From: Methylobacterium aquaticum
GTDB taxonomy: Bacteria > Pseudomonadota > Alphaproteobacteria > Rhizobiales > Beijerinckiaceae
NCBI RefSeq assembly: GCF_001043915.1
Contig: NZ_LABX01000252.1
Coordinates: 1-49,712 of the forward strand
Length of the DNA stretch: 49,712 bases
Direction: 5' to 3'
This document shows positions 17,486 through 30,569 of this stretch, in pieces. The stretch's first letter is position 1. Each line of letters opens with the position of its first letter. The notes under the pieces are model-generated. The model was not told the DNA's origin and ran no database searches. It worked only from the letters and a program-made list of their open reading frames with translations. A program made the position numbers and the translations under genes.

Positions 17486-18442
17486 CTAAGCCGTCCAGGG
17501 AGTCTCGGCCACGGGCGTCACCGGACCTTTGCCCTGGAACCAGGAGGTCAGGTTGTCAACGACGAGCTGGCCCATAGCGTTGCGCGTGTGATGCGACGCG
17601 GAGCCGACATGCGGCAGCAGCACCGCGTGCTCCTGGGCGATCAGGGCGTCCGGGACCTTCGGCTCCTCGGCGAACACGTCGAGGCCGGCGCTCTGGATCG
17701 TGCCGTCGGCGAGCGCCGCGGCCAGCGCCTCCTCGTCGACCAGCGTGCCGCGGGCGACGTTGACCAGCACGCCCTCCCGGCCCAGCGCCTCCAGCACCTC
17801 GCGGCCGACGATGTTCTTCGTCTCGGGGCCGCCCGGCGCCACCACCATCAGCACGTCGCAGGCTTTCGCCATCTCGATCAGCGAGGGGAAGTACTCGTAG
17901 GGAACGTCCGCCTGCTTCGTCCGGCCGTGATAGGCGATCGGCAGCCCGAAGGCGACGAGGCGATGGGCGATCGCCCGGCCGATTCGGCCGAGACCGAGGA
18001 TGCCGACCTTGCGCCCGCGCAGCGTGCCGGTGAGGGGATAGGGCTTCTCCAGCCACTTGCCCTGGCGCAGGTAGCGGTCGACCTGCGGGATCTGCCGCAC
18101 GGTGGCGAGCAGCAGGCCGACCGCGAGATCCGCCACCTCGTCGGTCAGCACGTCGGGCGTGTTGGTCACGATCACGCCGCGCCGGCCGCAGGCCGCCGCA
18201 TCGATCGTGTCGTAGCCGACGCCGAAATTGGCGACGATCTCGAGCTTCGGCAGCCGGTCGAGGAGCGCGTCGTTCACATGGACATGGCTTGCCGCCATGC
18301 CGCGAATCGCCGGCCCGACCTCGTCGAGGAAACGCTCCTTGTCCTCGGCCAGGTCGCCGCGGTGAAGGGTGAAATGCCTCTCCAGGCTTTCGGTCACGAG
18401 CGGCGCCATCGGCCGCAGGATCAGAACATCTGTGGACTTCAA
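17486..18442 (-). CDS. D-2-hydroxyacid dehydrogenase (glyoxylate/hydroxypyruvate reductase-like)
   Basis: An NAD(P)-dependent reductase of 318 residues. The nucleotide loop GILGLGRIGRAIAHRL and catalytic Arg (VNVARGTLVDEEAL), Glu (DVFAEEP) and His (LLPHVGSAS) are all present. HGRTKQ after the second strand suggests NADPH preference (inference). TTG at 18442 is chosen as start because GGGAG lies six bases upstream and it restores the usual first beta strand (STDVLILRPM). It is divergent from the ABC transporter operon, so the two may share regulation. Confidence 0.88.
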   Translation of the reverse strand: MKSTDVLILRPMAPLVTESLERHFTLHRGDLAEDKERFLDEVGPAIRGMAASHVHVNDALLDRLPKLEIVANFGVGYDTIDAAACGRRGVIVTNTPDVLTDEVADLAVGLLLATVRQIPQVDRYLRQGKWLEKPYPLTGTLRGRKVGILGLGRIGRAIAHRLVAFGLPIAYHGRTKQADVPYEYFPSLIEMAKACDVLMVVAPGGPETKNIVGREVLEALGREGVLVNVARGTLVDEEALAAALADGTIQSAGLDVFAEEPKVPDALIAQEHAVLLPHVGSASHHTRNAMGQLVVDNLTSWFQGKGPVTPVAETPWTA

Positions 18443-18713
18443 GCCTGTCTCCCGGTCGTTTCTCGCGCATCCGACGATCGGCGCATGGCGAGGCGCTTGA
18501 TCTTGCGCCCCGCGCGCCCGATGATGGCCGCCAACACGAGAGGCGGCAAGACAGGCCGCCCCGTTCGACGGGTCGAGGAAACACCCCATGAGCGCCAGAT
18601 GCCCCGTCGAGGGCCCGCCTGTCGTGTGTTCGTCGTCTGCCTGTGGCAGCGCTGCCGTTCCGGTCCGTGCGCCGCGCGCGACCTTTCTCTGAAAAACACG
18701 ACACGAGGAGCCG

Positions 18714-19805
<1,092 letters not shown>

Positions 19806-19895
19806 GCCGAGATGTTTCGAGCCGGCGGCGGGACGCCATCCCGCCGCCGGCCGCACCTCGCCAACACTCACGACCATTCCGGGAGAGACGCCACG

Positions 19896-21206
19896 ATGTC
19901 AGCCTTCGATCGTCGCCAGATCCTCAAGGCGGGTGCCGCCCTCGGCCTCGCCTCCGCGGCCGGCCTGGACGGGTTCGCCCGCGCCTGGGCGCAGGAGAAC
20001 CAGTGGAAGCCGGAGGCCGGCGCCTCGCTCAAGCTCCTGCGCTGGAAGCGCTTCATCCCCTCCGAGGACGAGGCTTTCATGCGCCTCGTCGACGCCTTCA
20101 CCAAGGCCACCGGCGTTCCGGTGAGCGTGACGAGCGAGTCCTTCGACGACATCCAGCCGAAGGCGTCGGTGGCCGCCAATACCGGCCAGGGCCCGGACAT
20201 GGTCTGGGGCCTCTACTCCTTCCCGGCGCTGTTCCCGTCGAAGTGCATCGAGGTCGCCGACGTCGCGGATTATCTCGGCAAGAAGTATGGCGGCTGGCTC
20301 CCCGCGGCCGAAGCCTACGGCAAGGTCAAGGGCAAGTGGATCGCCATCCCGATGGCGTTCAACGGCGGCTACATCAACTACCGCATCTCGGCCATGAACA
20401 AGGCCGGGTTCCAGAAGTTCCCGGAGGATCATGCCGGCTTCCTGGAACTGTGCCGGGCGCTGAAGAAGAACAACACACCCGCCGGCTTCGCCCTCGGCCA
20501 CGCCACCGGCGACGCCAATTCGTGGATCCACTGGGCGCTGTGGTCGCACGACGCCTACCTGGTCGACGCCAACGAGAAGATCGTCATCAACTCGCCGGAG
20601 ACCGCCAAGGCGCTCGAGTACGTGAAGGCGCTCTACGAGACCTTCGTGCCCGGCACGGCGTCGTGGAACGACTCGTCGAACAACAAGGCGTTCCTGGCGG
20701 GCGACCTCTACCTTACCGGCAACGGGATCTCGATCTACGCCGCGGCCAAGGCCGAGAAGAAGGACATCGCGGCGGATATGGACCACGGCCTGTGGCCGGT
20801 GGGCAAGTCCGGCAAGCCGACCGAGTTCCAGCTCGCCTTCCCGATCCTGGCCTACACCTACACCAAGGTGCCGAACGCCTGTAAGGCGTTCATGGCCTTC
20901 GCGCTCGAGGCCCAGAACTACAATGCCTGGCTGGAGGCGTCGCAGGGCTACCTCTGCCACCCGCTCCAGGCGTATTCCAACAACCCGATCTGGACCGCTG
21001 ACCCCAAGAACAAGGTGTTCGGCGAGGCGTCGAGCCGGACGCTGGCGGCCGGCGGCCTCGCGCCGGTGAGCGAGAAGGTGGCCGCCGTGCTCGCCGACTT
21101 CGTCGTCGTCGACATGTTCGCCTCCTACTGCACCGGCCGCGAGGACCTGAAGACCGCGATCCGGACCGCCGAACGTCAGGCGCAGCGGATCTTTCGGTCG
21201 GCCTGA
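19896..21206 (+). CDS. ABC transporter substrate-binding protein, family 1, Tat-type signal
   Basis: A 436-residue periplasmic binding protein. The N terminus DRRQILKAGAALGLASAAG is a twin-arginine-like signal with cleavage near ARAWAQ. The fold is the large carbohydrate/oligosaccharide class (family 1); SVAANTGQGPDMVWG and NGGYINYRISAMNKAGF are typical. ATG 19896 follows GGGAGAG. The ligand cannot be named; sugars, polyols or related compounds are typical. A hairpin cluster separates it from the permease genes. Confidence 0.92.
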   Translation: MSAFDRRQILKAGAALGLASAAGLDGFARAWAQENQWKPEAGASLKLLRWKRFIPSEDEAFMRLVDAFTKATGVPVSVTSESFDDIQPKASVAANTGQGPDMVWGLYSFPALFPSKCIEVADVADYLGKKYGGWLPAAEAYGKVKGKWIAIPMAFNGGYINYRISAMNKAGFQKFPEDHAGFLELCRALKKNNTPAGFALGHATGDANSWIHWALWSHDAYLVDANEKIVINSPETAKALEYVKALYETFVPGTASWNDSSNNKAFLAGDLYLTGNGISIYAAAKAEKKDIAADMDHGLWPVGKSGKPTEFQLAFPILAYTYTKVPNACKAFMAFALEAQNYNAWLEASQGYLCHPLQAYSNNPIWTADPKNKVFGEASSRTLAAGGLAPVSEKVAAVLADFVVVDMFASYCTGREDLKTAIRTAERQAQRIFRSA

Positions 21207-21567
21207 GCCGCTGACGCCCCTCGTTCGAGAGGGCTGACAGCCTCACGCACCGATCCGTGTGCGCTCCCCTCTCCCCATGGGCGGGGAGAGGGCTTTGGTG
21301 ATCTTGTCGTCACCAAAGCGAGGCGGTCGCCGAAGGTGAGGGGGTGTTCCCGGTTGAGACACCTCCGGGAGCGCCCCCTCACCCTCGCCCCGGCTTCGCC
21401 TTCGCTGACGTCATCGACGACGAGGTCGATGACGTCCTCTCCCCGCCCGCGGGGAGAGGAGAAACCCGCGCCTCACGCGGCGACGGATGAGTGTGGCAGC
21501 GCGATTGCGCTGCGCTCATCTTTCCCGAGGCGGGCCCCAGAACAACAAAACACCCGGAGGAGGCCCC
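21207..21567 (+). repeat. Cluster of five hairpins between binding-protein and permease genes
   Basis: Five inverted repeats follow one another in this 361-bp gap: 21268-21291 (9-bp stem, loop of 6), 21292-21319 (10-bp perfect stem, loop of 8), 21335-21383 (17-bp stem with two G-U pairs), 21407-21436 (12-bp perfect stem, loop of 6) and 21436-21459 (same 9-bp stem as the first, loop of 6). The repeated CCTCTCCCC/GGGGAGAGG stem at both ends suggests a palindromic repeat unit. Such structures often stabilise upstream mRNA and lower downstream expression, which fits high binding-protein and low permease levels (inference). Confidence 0.75.
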
Positions 21568-22512
21568 GTGTCCGACATCGCCCTCACCCGCCCCGCCGCG
21601 GCGGCGCCCACGACCGGCTCGGCCTGGAGCCGGTTGCGGACGAGCCGCGGCTGGCTGGGCTTCTGGTTCATGCTGCCGGCCGCCGCGATCCTGCTGCTGT
21701 TCCTGGCCTATCCCCTGGGCAAGGGCGTCTGGCTCTCGCTCACCGACACCCGGATCGGCCGCGGCGGCAATTTCGTCGGCATCGAGAACTACGAGTGGCT
21801 CTGGGACGACACCGTCTTCTGGCTCTCGGTGTTCAACACCCTGATCTATACCGGCTTCGCCTCGGTGGCGAAGTTCATGATCGGCCTCTACCTGGCGCTC
21901 TTGCTCAACAAGCGGCTGCCGTTCAAGGCGCTGATCCGCTCGATCGTGCTGATCCCCTTCGTCGTGCCGACCGTGCTCTCGGCGCTGGCCTTCTGGTGGA
22001 TCTTCGACAGCCAGTTCTCGATCATCTCGTGGTCGTTGCGCCATCTCGGCCTGCTCGACCACAACATCGACTTCCTGGGCGACCCGACGATGGCGCGGAT
22101 CTGCGTGACCTTCGCCAATATCTGGCGCGGCGTGCCGTTCATCGCCATCACGCTGCTCGCCGGCCTTCAGACCGTGTCGCCCTCGCTCTACGAGGCGGCG
22201 ACGATCGACGGGGCGACGCCGTGGCAGAACTTCCGCCACATCACCCTGCCGCTGCTCACTCCGATCATCGCCGTGGTGATGACCTTCTCGGTGCTCTTCA
22301 CCTTCACCGACTTCCAGCTGATCTGGGCGATGACCCGCGGCGGCCCCGTCAACGCCACCCACCTGATGGCGACCCTGTCCTACCAGCGCGGCATCCTGTC
22401 GGGGAATCTCGGCGAGGGCGCGGCCATCGCCACCGCGATGGTGCCGTTCCTCATCTTCGCCATCGGGATCTCGTGGTTCGGCCTCCAGAACCGCAAGTGG
22501 CAGACCGGCTAA
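21568..22512 (+). CDS. ABC transporter permease 1, MalF/UgpA-type
   Basis: A 314-residue inner-membrane permease. The first helix is near residues 30-50 (GFWFMLPAAAILLLFLAYP), followed by further segments typical of MalF-like proteins, and the EAA loop that contacts the ATPase is EAATIDGATPWQNFRHITLP. GTG at 21568 is preceded by GGAGGAGG; the frame is open further upstream but that part lies in the hairpin cluster. It forms the channel with the next gene, 17 bp away. Confidence 0.92.
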   Translation: MSDIALTRPAAAAPTTGSAWSRLRTSRGWLGFWFMLPAAAILLLFLAYPLGKGVWLSLTDTRIGRGGNFVGIENYEWLWDDTVFWLSVFNTLIYTGFASVAKFMIGLYLALLLNKRLPFKALIRSIVLIPFVVPTVLSALAFWWIFDSQFSIISWSLRHLGLLDHNIDFLGDPTMARICVTFANIWRGVPFIAITLLAGLQTVSPSLYEAATIDGATPWQNFRHITLPLLTPIIAVVMTFSVLFTFTDFQLIWAMTRGGPVNATHLMATLSYQRGILSGNLGEGAAIATAMVPFLIFAIGISWFGLQNRKWQTG

Positions 22513-22529
22513 ACAAGGAAGCACGAACG

Positions 22530-23420
22530 ATGGCCGCGACCACGACCGCCGACACCCCCGACAACAGCGAAGGCATGGCCTATCTCGACACGCTGCCCAA
22601 GCGCGTCGTCACGGTCTACCTGCCGCTCTTCGTCATCCTGGTGGTGCTGCTGTTCCCGTTCTACTGGATGGCGCTGACCGCCATCAAACCGGACGACCAG
22701 CTCATCGACATGGACACCTACAACCCGTTCTGGGTGGTGTCGCCGACGCTCAAGCACATCTCGAAGCTCTTGTTCCAGACCCACTACCCTCTGTGGCTCT
22801 GGAACACGATGATGATCTCGGTGGCGGCCACCGCGCTGTCGCTGTTCGCCAGCGTGCTGGCGGCCTATGCGATCGTGCGGATCCGCTACCGGGGCGCGGT
22901 CGCGGTCGGCGCCGCGATCTTCCTCGCCTATCTGGTGCCGCCCTCGATCCTGTTCATTCCGCTCGCCACCATCATCCAGGCTTATGGGCTCTACGATTCG
23001 CCCTTCGCCCTGATACTGGTCTACCCCACCATCCTGATCCCGTTCTCGACCTGGCTGCTGATGGGGTACTTCAAGACCATCCCCTACGAGCTGGAGGAAT
23101 GCGCGCTGATCGATGGGGCGAGCCGCTGGCAGATCCTCGTCAAGATCATCCTGCCGCTGGCGGTGCCGGGGCTGATCTCGGCCGGCATCTTCTCGCTGAC
23201 GCTGTGCTGGAACGAGTTCATCTACGCGCTGACCTTCCTGTCCTCGACGCAGAACAAGACCGTGCCGGTGGCGGTGGTGAGCGAGTTCGTCGACGGCGAC
23301 ATCTACCGCTGGGGGTCGCTGATGGCCGGCGCCCTGGTCGGCTCGCTGCCGCTGGTGATCCTGTACTCGTTCTTCGTCGAGCATTACGTCTCGGCCATGA
23401 CCGGGGCGGTGAAGGAATAA
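22530..23420 (+). CDS. ABC transporter permease 2, MalG/UgpE-type
   Basis: A 296-residue permease whose first helix (YLPLFVILVVLLFPFYWMAL) is followed by a short periplasmic loop and further helices; the EAA loop is EECALIDGASRWQILVKIIL. The gene is the last of the ATPase, binding protein, permease, permease operon. A strong hairpin at 23498-23553 ends the transcript. Confidence 0.93.
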   Translation: MAATTTADTPDNSEGMAYLDTLPKRVVTVYLPLFVILVVLLFPFYWMALTAIKPDDQLIDMDTYNPFWVVSPTLKHISKLLFQTHYPLWLWNTMMISVAATALSLFASVLAAYAIVRIRYRGAVAVGAAIFLAYLVPPSILFIPLATIIQAYGLYDSPFALILVYPTILIPFSTWLLMGYFKTIPYELEECALIDGASRWQILVKIILPLAVPGLISAGIFSLTLCWNEFIYALTFLSSTQNKTVPVAVVSEFVDGDIYRWGSLMAGALVGSLPLVILYSFFVEHYVSAMTGAVKE

Positions 23421-23497
23421 CAACCCTCGCCCTCGGGTGGGAACGGTCCGGGACGCCCCCTGCCCGAGGGCCTGATCGCCTCGCTCGACACTATCGA

Positions 23498-23553
23498 CGC
23501 TCTCCGCGTCGTTCCGGGGCCACGCAGCGGTGCCCGTAACGACGCGGAGAGCG
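23498..23553. terminator. Long hairpin terminator after the ABC operon
   Basis: A perfect 16-bp stem (23498-23513 with 23538-23553) encloses a 24-nt loop that can pair further. It lies about 78 bp after the permease stop. A weaker 8-bp stem (CCCTCGGG/CCCGAGGG) precedes it. The rest of 23421-23747 shows no gene. Confidence 0.65.
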
Positions 23554-23747
23554 TGACATCGTCAGGGGCCCCGCAAGCACTCCCTGAAACGACGGGGTGT
23601 CCGCCCGCCTTGCGACGCCGGCATCCCCTTGCGGCGCCGAGGGGTCTACCCGTCGGCCGGTGAGCCGGTTACATGACGGGTCCGCCGGCCGCGCACGCCA
23701 CGCGCCCGGCCTCACCGTCAGGTCTTCGTGACAAGGCAACAATTCCG

Positions 23748-25163
<1,416 letters not shown>

Positions 25164-25193
25164 TCGCGTCTCACGAAACGGCGGAGTTCGGCG

Positions 25194-25222
25194 TTGACGC
25201 CGGCTCCGCTGCCGACTAAACG
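25194..25222 (+). promoter_or_regulatory. Promoter of tRNA-Leu copy 1
   Basis: TTGACG, a 17-bp spacer and TAAACG lie 36 bp before the tRNA. The same boxes and spacing, with a different spacer sequence, precede copy 2 at 30757-30785, supporting a real promoter. Confidence 0.7.
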
Positions 25223-25257
25223 AACGTCACCGGGGCGCTGCACAGCAGCGCTTTCGG

Positions 25258-25342
25258 GCCCAGGTGGCGGAATTGGTAGACGCGCTGGTTTCAGGTACCA
25301 GTGGTGCAAGCCGTGGAGGTTCGAGTCCTCTCCTGGGCACCA
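25258..25342 (+). tRNA. tRNA-Leu (anticodon CAG), copy 1
   Basis: An 85-nt cloverleaf including encoded CCA: acceptor GCCCAGG/CCTGGGC, D arm with GGCGGAATTGG, anticodon stem CTGGT/ACCAG around loop TTCAGGT (anticodon CAG), a long class II variable arm, and T arm GGTTCGAGTCC. It decodes CUG, the dominant Leu codon in this GC-rich DNA. Sequence is identical to the tRNA at 30822-30906. Confidence 0.95.
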
Positions 25343-25361
25343 ACACCCTTCGACGGTGTTG
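25341..25361 (+). terminator. Hairpin after tRNA-Leu copy 1
   Basis: CAACACC and GGTGTTG form a 7-bp stem around CTTCGAC immediately at the tRNA 3' end. Copy 2 has an equivalent hairpin with a different loop (30905 onwards), so it is a probable processing or termination structure. Confidence 0.55.
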
Positions 25362-25766
25362 ATGCCGACAGCGATGATGAATCGCTATCACCCGGTACAA
25401 TCCTGACTCTTGACGAGTGAATACTGGTCCTGGAGCCAGTTTGGTCGATTTTGTGTCGATCGAGATCACGGTCCGCGATCAGGCCATGCTTCTTCGGCGC
25501 CGCGCCTTCCCGCCGATCACCTCAGGATCAGGTCCCGGGCGGAAGAACAGAGTGATACGACTTCCGGACGTCGGATCGCCAGCCCGCGCGGCGCCTGAGT
25601 AAAGCTGCTATCCGCATCGCGAAGCGATCAGTCGGAAATCGGATGATGCCTGTTTCACGGCATTGTCGGGGGCCGTGAAGCGAATGGCCCGGATGCCGAC
25701 GACTGTCCGCGTCATCCCGGGGCGAGCCTCGCTGAAAACTCCAATCCGCTGACCCGAGCACGTCCC
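25362..25766. other. Intergenic region, no gene seen
   Basis: About 400 bp between tRNA-Leu copy 1 and the 3' end of the DctD-like gene. Short open frames on both strands lack ribosome sites or family features. Confidence 0.5.
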
Positions 25767-27110
<1,344 letters not shown>

Positions 27111-28973
27111 TCAAGCCTCCGCTGCCGGCAGGACGAGGGTCAGCACGGCGCCGCGCGTGCCGTTCTCGGCCGTGAGGCTGCCCCCGAGATCGCGCACGAT
27201 GAGCGAGGACAAGGACAGGCCGAGACCGAGCCCCTCCCCGGCGGACTTGGTGGTGAAGAAGGGATCGAAGATCTGCGCCATGTGCTCCGGCGGGATCCCG
27301 CTCCCGCAATCCGCGACAGCAAGGCGCCAGGACCGGATGGGCCCGCCGCGAGAATCCGCTTCGCGCGTGGCGCAGAGGTCGAGCCGGCGCTCCGGGACGT
27401 CGCGCATCGCGTCGAGGGCATTGACCATCAGGTTCAGCAGCACCTGCTCCAGGCGCACCGGCTCGGCCCGCACCCGGGCGTCGGGCGGAATCCGGCACTC
27501 GACCGTGACGCCCTCCGCCCGCAGCCGGACCCGCAGCAGGTCGAGGGCGGCGTCCGCCGCGGCGGCGAGGCGGACCGGTTCGCGGTGCTCGGGGCCGGTC
27601 TTGCGGGCGAAGTCCTTGAGGTGGCGGATGATCTCGGCGATGCGCTGCGTCACCTCGGTCATGCGTTGCAGGTTGCGGCGCACCGTCGCCTGGTCGCCGC
27701 GCTCCAGGAGCAAGGCGGTGCTGGCCAGGAAGGTGCGCAGGGCCGCGAGCGGCTGGTTGATCTCGTGGTTGATCGCCGTGGAGATCTGGCCGAGGGCCGC
27801 GAGGCGGCCGGCATGGATCAGCTCGTCCTGGGTCGCGCGCAGGGCGGCGGTCGCGCGCTCCCGCTCGGCGATCTCGGCCCGCAGGCGGGCATTGGCCTCG
27901 CTCAGGTCGTGTGTCCGCTCCGCCACGCGCCGTTCGAGGGCGAGACGCATGGAGTGCTCGGCCCGCAGGCGGCGCCGCTTCTGGCTCGCGGCGGCGAGCG
28001 CGAAGGCGAGGGCCAGGCAGGCGACCCCAGTCGCGGCGGCCACCAGCACGGCCTGGCGCAGCGAGGCCCCGGTCGGCGCGACGTACCAGAGCGTCCAGCC
28101 GAGATCCGGCATGGCGACGGGCTCGACGAGGCCGCGCCCGGCCCGGCCGGCGGAGGGGAGCCGGATGCTCCCGCCGGGAGCGGGCGGACCCTCCGCCAGA
28201 AGGGGCCGCAGGTCGCTGTCGCCATATTGCCGGGCGGCGCGGATCCGGTCGGTCTCGGCCGCTGCCAGGGGCCGGAACGGGCGGTACTTCCAGCCGGGCT
28301 CGCTCGCCAGGAAGACGATCCCGGCGGCGTCCGAGACCAGGATCTGCTCGCCCGCCCGCCGCCACTCGCCCTCCAGGCCCTCCATGTCGACCTTGACCAC
28401 CACGACGCCCGAGCCCTCCCCACCTTGGGCAGCCACCGCCTTGCCGATGAACAGGCCGGGCTGCTGGGTGGTGGAGCCGATGCCGAAATACCGCGAGGCG
28501 CCGGTCGCCACGGCGTCGAGGAAGTAGGGGCGGTAGGCGTAGGAGGAGCCGACGAAGCTGAGCGGCTGGTTCCAGTTGCTGGCGCTGAGCGTCAGCCCCC
28601 TGGCATCCATGAGGTAGATCGCCGCGACCCCCGAGGCCCGGGCGATGGCCTCGAACTTCGCGTTCACGGCCGCGACGGCGCCCGGCGCGCTCGGATCGGC
28701 GAGGAGGCTCTGGACCTGCATGTCGAGGGCGAGCACGCTCGGCAGGGAGCGGGAGCGGTCGACGGCCGCGCGCAGGACCGCCTCGACGATCACGAGGCGC
28801 TGGCGAGCCGCATGCCGCACCTGATCGTTGCCGGTCCGCAGGGCCAGGAGGAAGACCGCGAGGATGACCGCCAGGATCGCGGCCGCCCAAACCCACCGCC
28901 GGATCCCGGGCCCGGCGAGGCGCGCGCGCCGCGGCGCGGCGGCCGGGAGGTCGGCAGGATGGGCTTGGCTCAT
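27111..28973 (-). CDS. dctB: DctB-like membrane sensor histidine kinase
   Basis: A 620-residue kinase: TM1 about 28-46, a roughly 260-residue periplasmic double-PAS/Cache sensor (MDARGLTLSASNWN, then RPYFLDAVATGASRYFGIGS typical of DctB), TM2 about 308-328, a coiled region, then the H-box GQISTAINHEINQPLAAL with His403. The ATPase part shows LNLMVNALDAM (N box), DCGSGIPPEH (G1) and GLGLGLSLS (G2). It would phosphorylate the adjacent DctD-like protein in response to dicarboxylate or a related acid. The start at 28973 precedes TM1 by a normal cytoplasmic leader. Confidence 0.92.
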   Translation of the reverse strand: MSQAHPADLPAAAPRRARLAGPGIRRWVWAAAILAVILAVFLLALRTGNDQVRHAARQRLVIVEAVLRAAVDRSRSLPSVLALDMQVQSLLADPSAPGAVAAVNAKFEAIARASGVAAIYLMDARGLTLSASNWNQPLSFVGSSYAYRPYFLDAVATGASRYFGIGSTTQQPGLFIGKAVAAQGGEGSGVVVVKVDMEGLEGEWRRAGEQILVSDAAGIVFLASEPGWKYRPFRPLAAAETDRIRAARQYGDSDLRPLLAEGPPAPGGSIRLPSAGRAGRGLVEPVAMPDLGWTLWYVAPTGASLRQAVLVAAATGVACLALAFALAAASQKRRRLRAEHSMRLALERRVAERTHDLSEANARLRAEIAERERATAALRATQDELIHAGRLAALGQISTAINHEINQPLAALRTFLASTALLLERGDQATVRRNLQRMTEVTQRIAEIIRHLKDFARKTGPEHREPVRLAAAADAALDLLRVRLRAEGVTVECRIPPDARVRAEPVRLEQVLLNLMVNALDAMRDVPERRLDLCATREADSRGGPIRSWRLAVADCGSGIPPEHMAQIFDPFFTTKSAGEGLGLGLSLSSLIVRDLGGSLTAENGTRGAVLTLVLPAAEA

Positions 28974-29101
28974 GGCCGGGCGCCTCGCTGCGGGGGGAGA
29001 ACGCGGATCGTGACGCCCCCGGACTGCCTCGAAACGGAGATCGTCCGCAAGCGAAAGCCGGAGGGAACCCGGGACGGCCCGGGTCCCGAACCTGTGTGGC
29101 G

Positions 29102-30433
29102 TCAGTCGGTCATCCGGCCGTTGCCGTCCAGGTAGCCGTATTTGCGGGTATCGGGCATCCACAGCGAGGCGGCGAACGCCACCGCGGCCATGGCCGCCAC
29201 ATACCAGAAGAACAGGCTCTCGTTGCCGTAGGTCTTGAACGAGAGCGCCACGTATTCCGCCGTGCCGCCGAAGATCGCATTGGCGATGGCGTAGGGCAGG
29301 CCGACGCCCAGCGCCCGCACCTCGGCCGGAAACAGCTCGGCCTTCACCACGCCGCTGATCGAGGTGTAGAAGGTCGCGATCACCAGGCCGGTCAGGATCA
29401 GCCCGAAGGCAGCCCAGGGGTTCGTCACCAGCGACAGGGTGGAGAGCAGCGGCACCGCGCCCAGCATGGCGAGCCCGCTGAACAGGATCATGTTGTTGCG
29501 CCGCCCGATCCTGTCCGAGAGGGCGCCGAAGATCGGCTGGAGCAGCATGAACACCACGAGGGACAGGGTCATCACGGTCGAGACCATTTTCAGGTCGAGC
29601 TTCACCGTGTTGACCAGGAATTTCTGCATGTAAGTGGTCATGGTATAGAAGTAGAGCGAGCCGCCCATCGTGAAGGCGAGGGTGATGATCAGCGCCCGCT
29701 TGTGCTGCACCAGCGCCCGCAGCGAGCCGGCTTCCTTGCTCGTCATGGTCGCGTGCGAGGCGGATTCCTTGAGCGAGCCGCGCAGCAGCATCGCCACGAT
29801 GGCCGCCACGGCGCCGAGCAGGAACGGGATGCGCCAGCCCCAGGCCCGCATCTCGTCGCCGGTGAGGACATGTTGGAGCGCGAAGACCACCAGCACCGCG
29901 AGAAGCTGGCCACCGATCAGGGTGACGTACTGGAACGACGACAGGAAGCCGCGGCGGCCCTTGCCGGCGATCTCGCTCATGTAGGTCGCCGCGGTGCCGT
30001 ATTCGCCGCCGACCGAGAGGCCCTGCGCCAGCCGGGCGACGAGGAGCAGCACCGGGGCGAGCACGCCGATGGTCTCGTAGGTCGGCAGGATGCCGATCAT
30101 CAGCGAGCCGGCGCACATCAGCAGCACCGAAAACACCATCGAGGACTTGCGGCCGCGCCGGTCGGCGATGCGCCCGAAGATCCAGCCGCCGAGCGGCCGC
30201 ATGAAGAAGCCGACCGCAAAGATGCCGGCCGTGGCGAGCAGCTGGCCGGTGGCGCTGCTCTTCGGGAAGAACGCGGAGGCAAAGTAGATCGACGTGAAGG
30301 CGTAGGCGTAGAAATCGTACCACTCGACAAGGTTGCCGGACGAGGCGGCGACGATGGCCTTGATCTTCTGGCGGTCCGAAGTCTCGCCCGGCGCCGGGGT
30401 CACCCCGATCGCCGCCTGTGCAGCCGTGGTCAT
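29102..30433 (-). CDS. kgtP: MFS metabolite:H+ symporter, KgtP (2-oxoglutarate permease)-like
   Basis: A 443-residue 12-helix transporter of the MHS family. SGNLVEWYDFYAYAFTSIYF is the KgtP/ShiA/ProP opening helix; RPLGGWIFGRIADRRGRK is the MFS loop 2-3 signature, and GALSDRIGRRNN its second-half counterpart. KgtP imports 2-oxoglutarate with H+. The usual DctB-DctD partner is DctA, so pairing with an MHS transporter is notable, though DctBD-like systems often drive other acid transporters. ATG 30433 has GGGAGA upstream. It leads the group; dctB follows after 128 bp. Confidence 0.9.
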   Translation of the reverse strand: MTTAAQAAIGVTPAPGETSDRQKIKAIVAASSGNLVEWYDFYAYAFTSIYFASAFFPKSSATGQLLATAGIFAVGFFMRPLGGWIFGRIADRRGRKSSMVFSVLLMCAGSLMIGILPTYETIGVLAPVLLLVARLAQGLSVGGEYGTAATYMSEIAGKGRRGFLSSFQYVTLIGGQLLAVLVVFALQHVLTGDEMRAWGWRIPFLLGAVAAIVAMLLRGSLKESASHATMTSKEAGSLRALVQHKRALIITLAFTMGGSLYFYTMTTYMQKFLVNTVKLDLKMVSTVMTLSLVVFMLLQPIFGALSDRIGRRNNMILFSGLAMLGAVPLLSTLSLVTNPWAAFGLILTGLVIATFYTSISGVVKAELFPAEVRALGVGLPYAIANAIFGGTAEYVALSFKTYGNESLFFWYVAAMAAVAFAASLWMPDTRKYGYLDGNGRMTD

Positions 30434-30553
30434 GGACGTTCTCCCTGGATTCGAACATTCCGCATCGCAAGCGGACGCGATGGATGCGCCACCCGACAAT
30501 CCCGGGCCTTTCGGCTTCTGACGGACTGCGCCAGAGTGCGACGAGAGAACCAT

Positions 30554-30569
30554 GGCAAGCGGAATGCCA
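30554..30569 (-). promoter_or_regulatory. Sigma-54 (-24/-12) promoter before the KgtP-like gene
   Basis: The minus strand reads TGGCATTCCGCTTGCC: GG and GC are separated by exactly 10 bp, as in RpoN promoters. It lies about 120 bp upstream of the transporter start. A 13-bp palindrome CAGTAAACTACTG (30612-30600) about 30 bp further upstream could be an activator site. The adjacent sigma-54 activator gene makes this assignment credible. Confidence 0.7.

Noticed and set aside
21207..21567. CRISPR array suspected from repeated stems in the hairpin cluster
   Set aside because: The repeats are short palindromes with irregular spacing, not regular direct repeats with unique spacers; no cas genes are present.
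23560..23747. Leucine leader peptide or riboswitch before leuC
   Set aside because: No Leu-rich short frame and no recognisable riboswitch fold or attenuator pair was seen.
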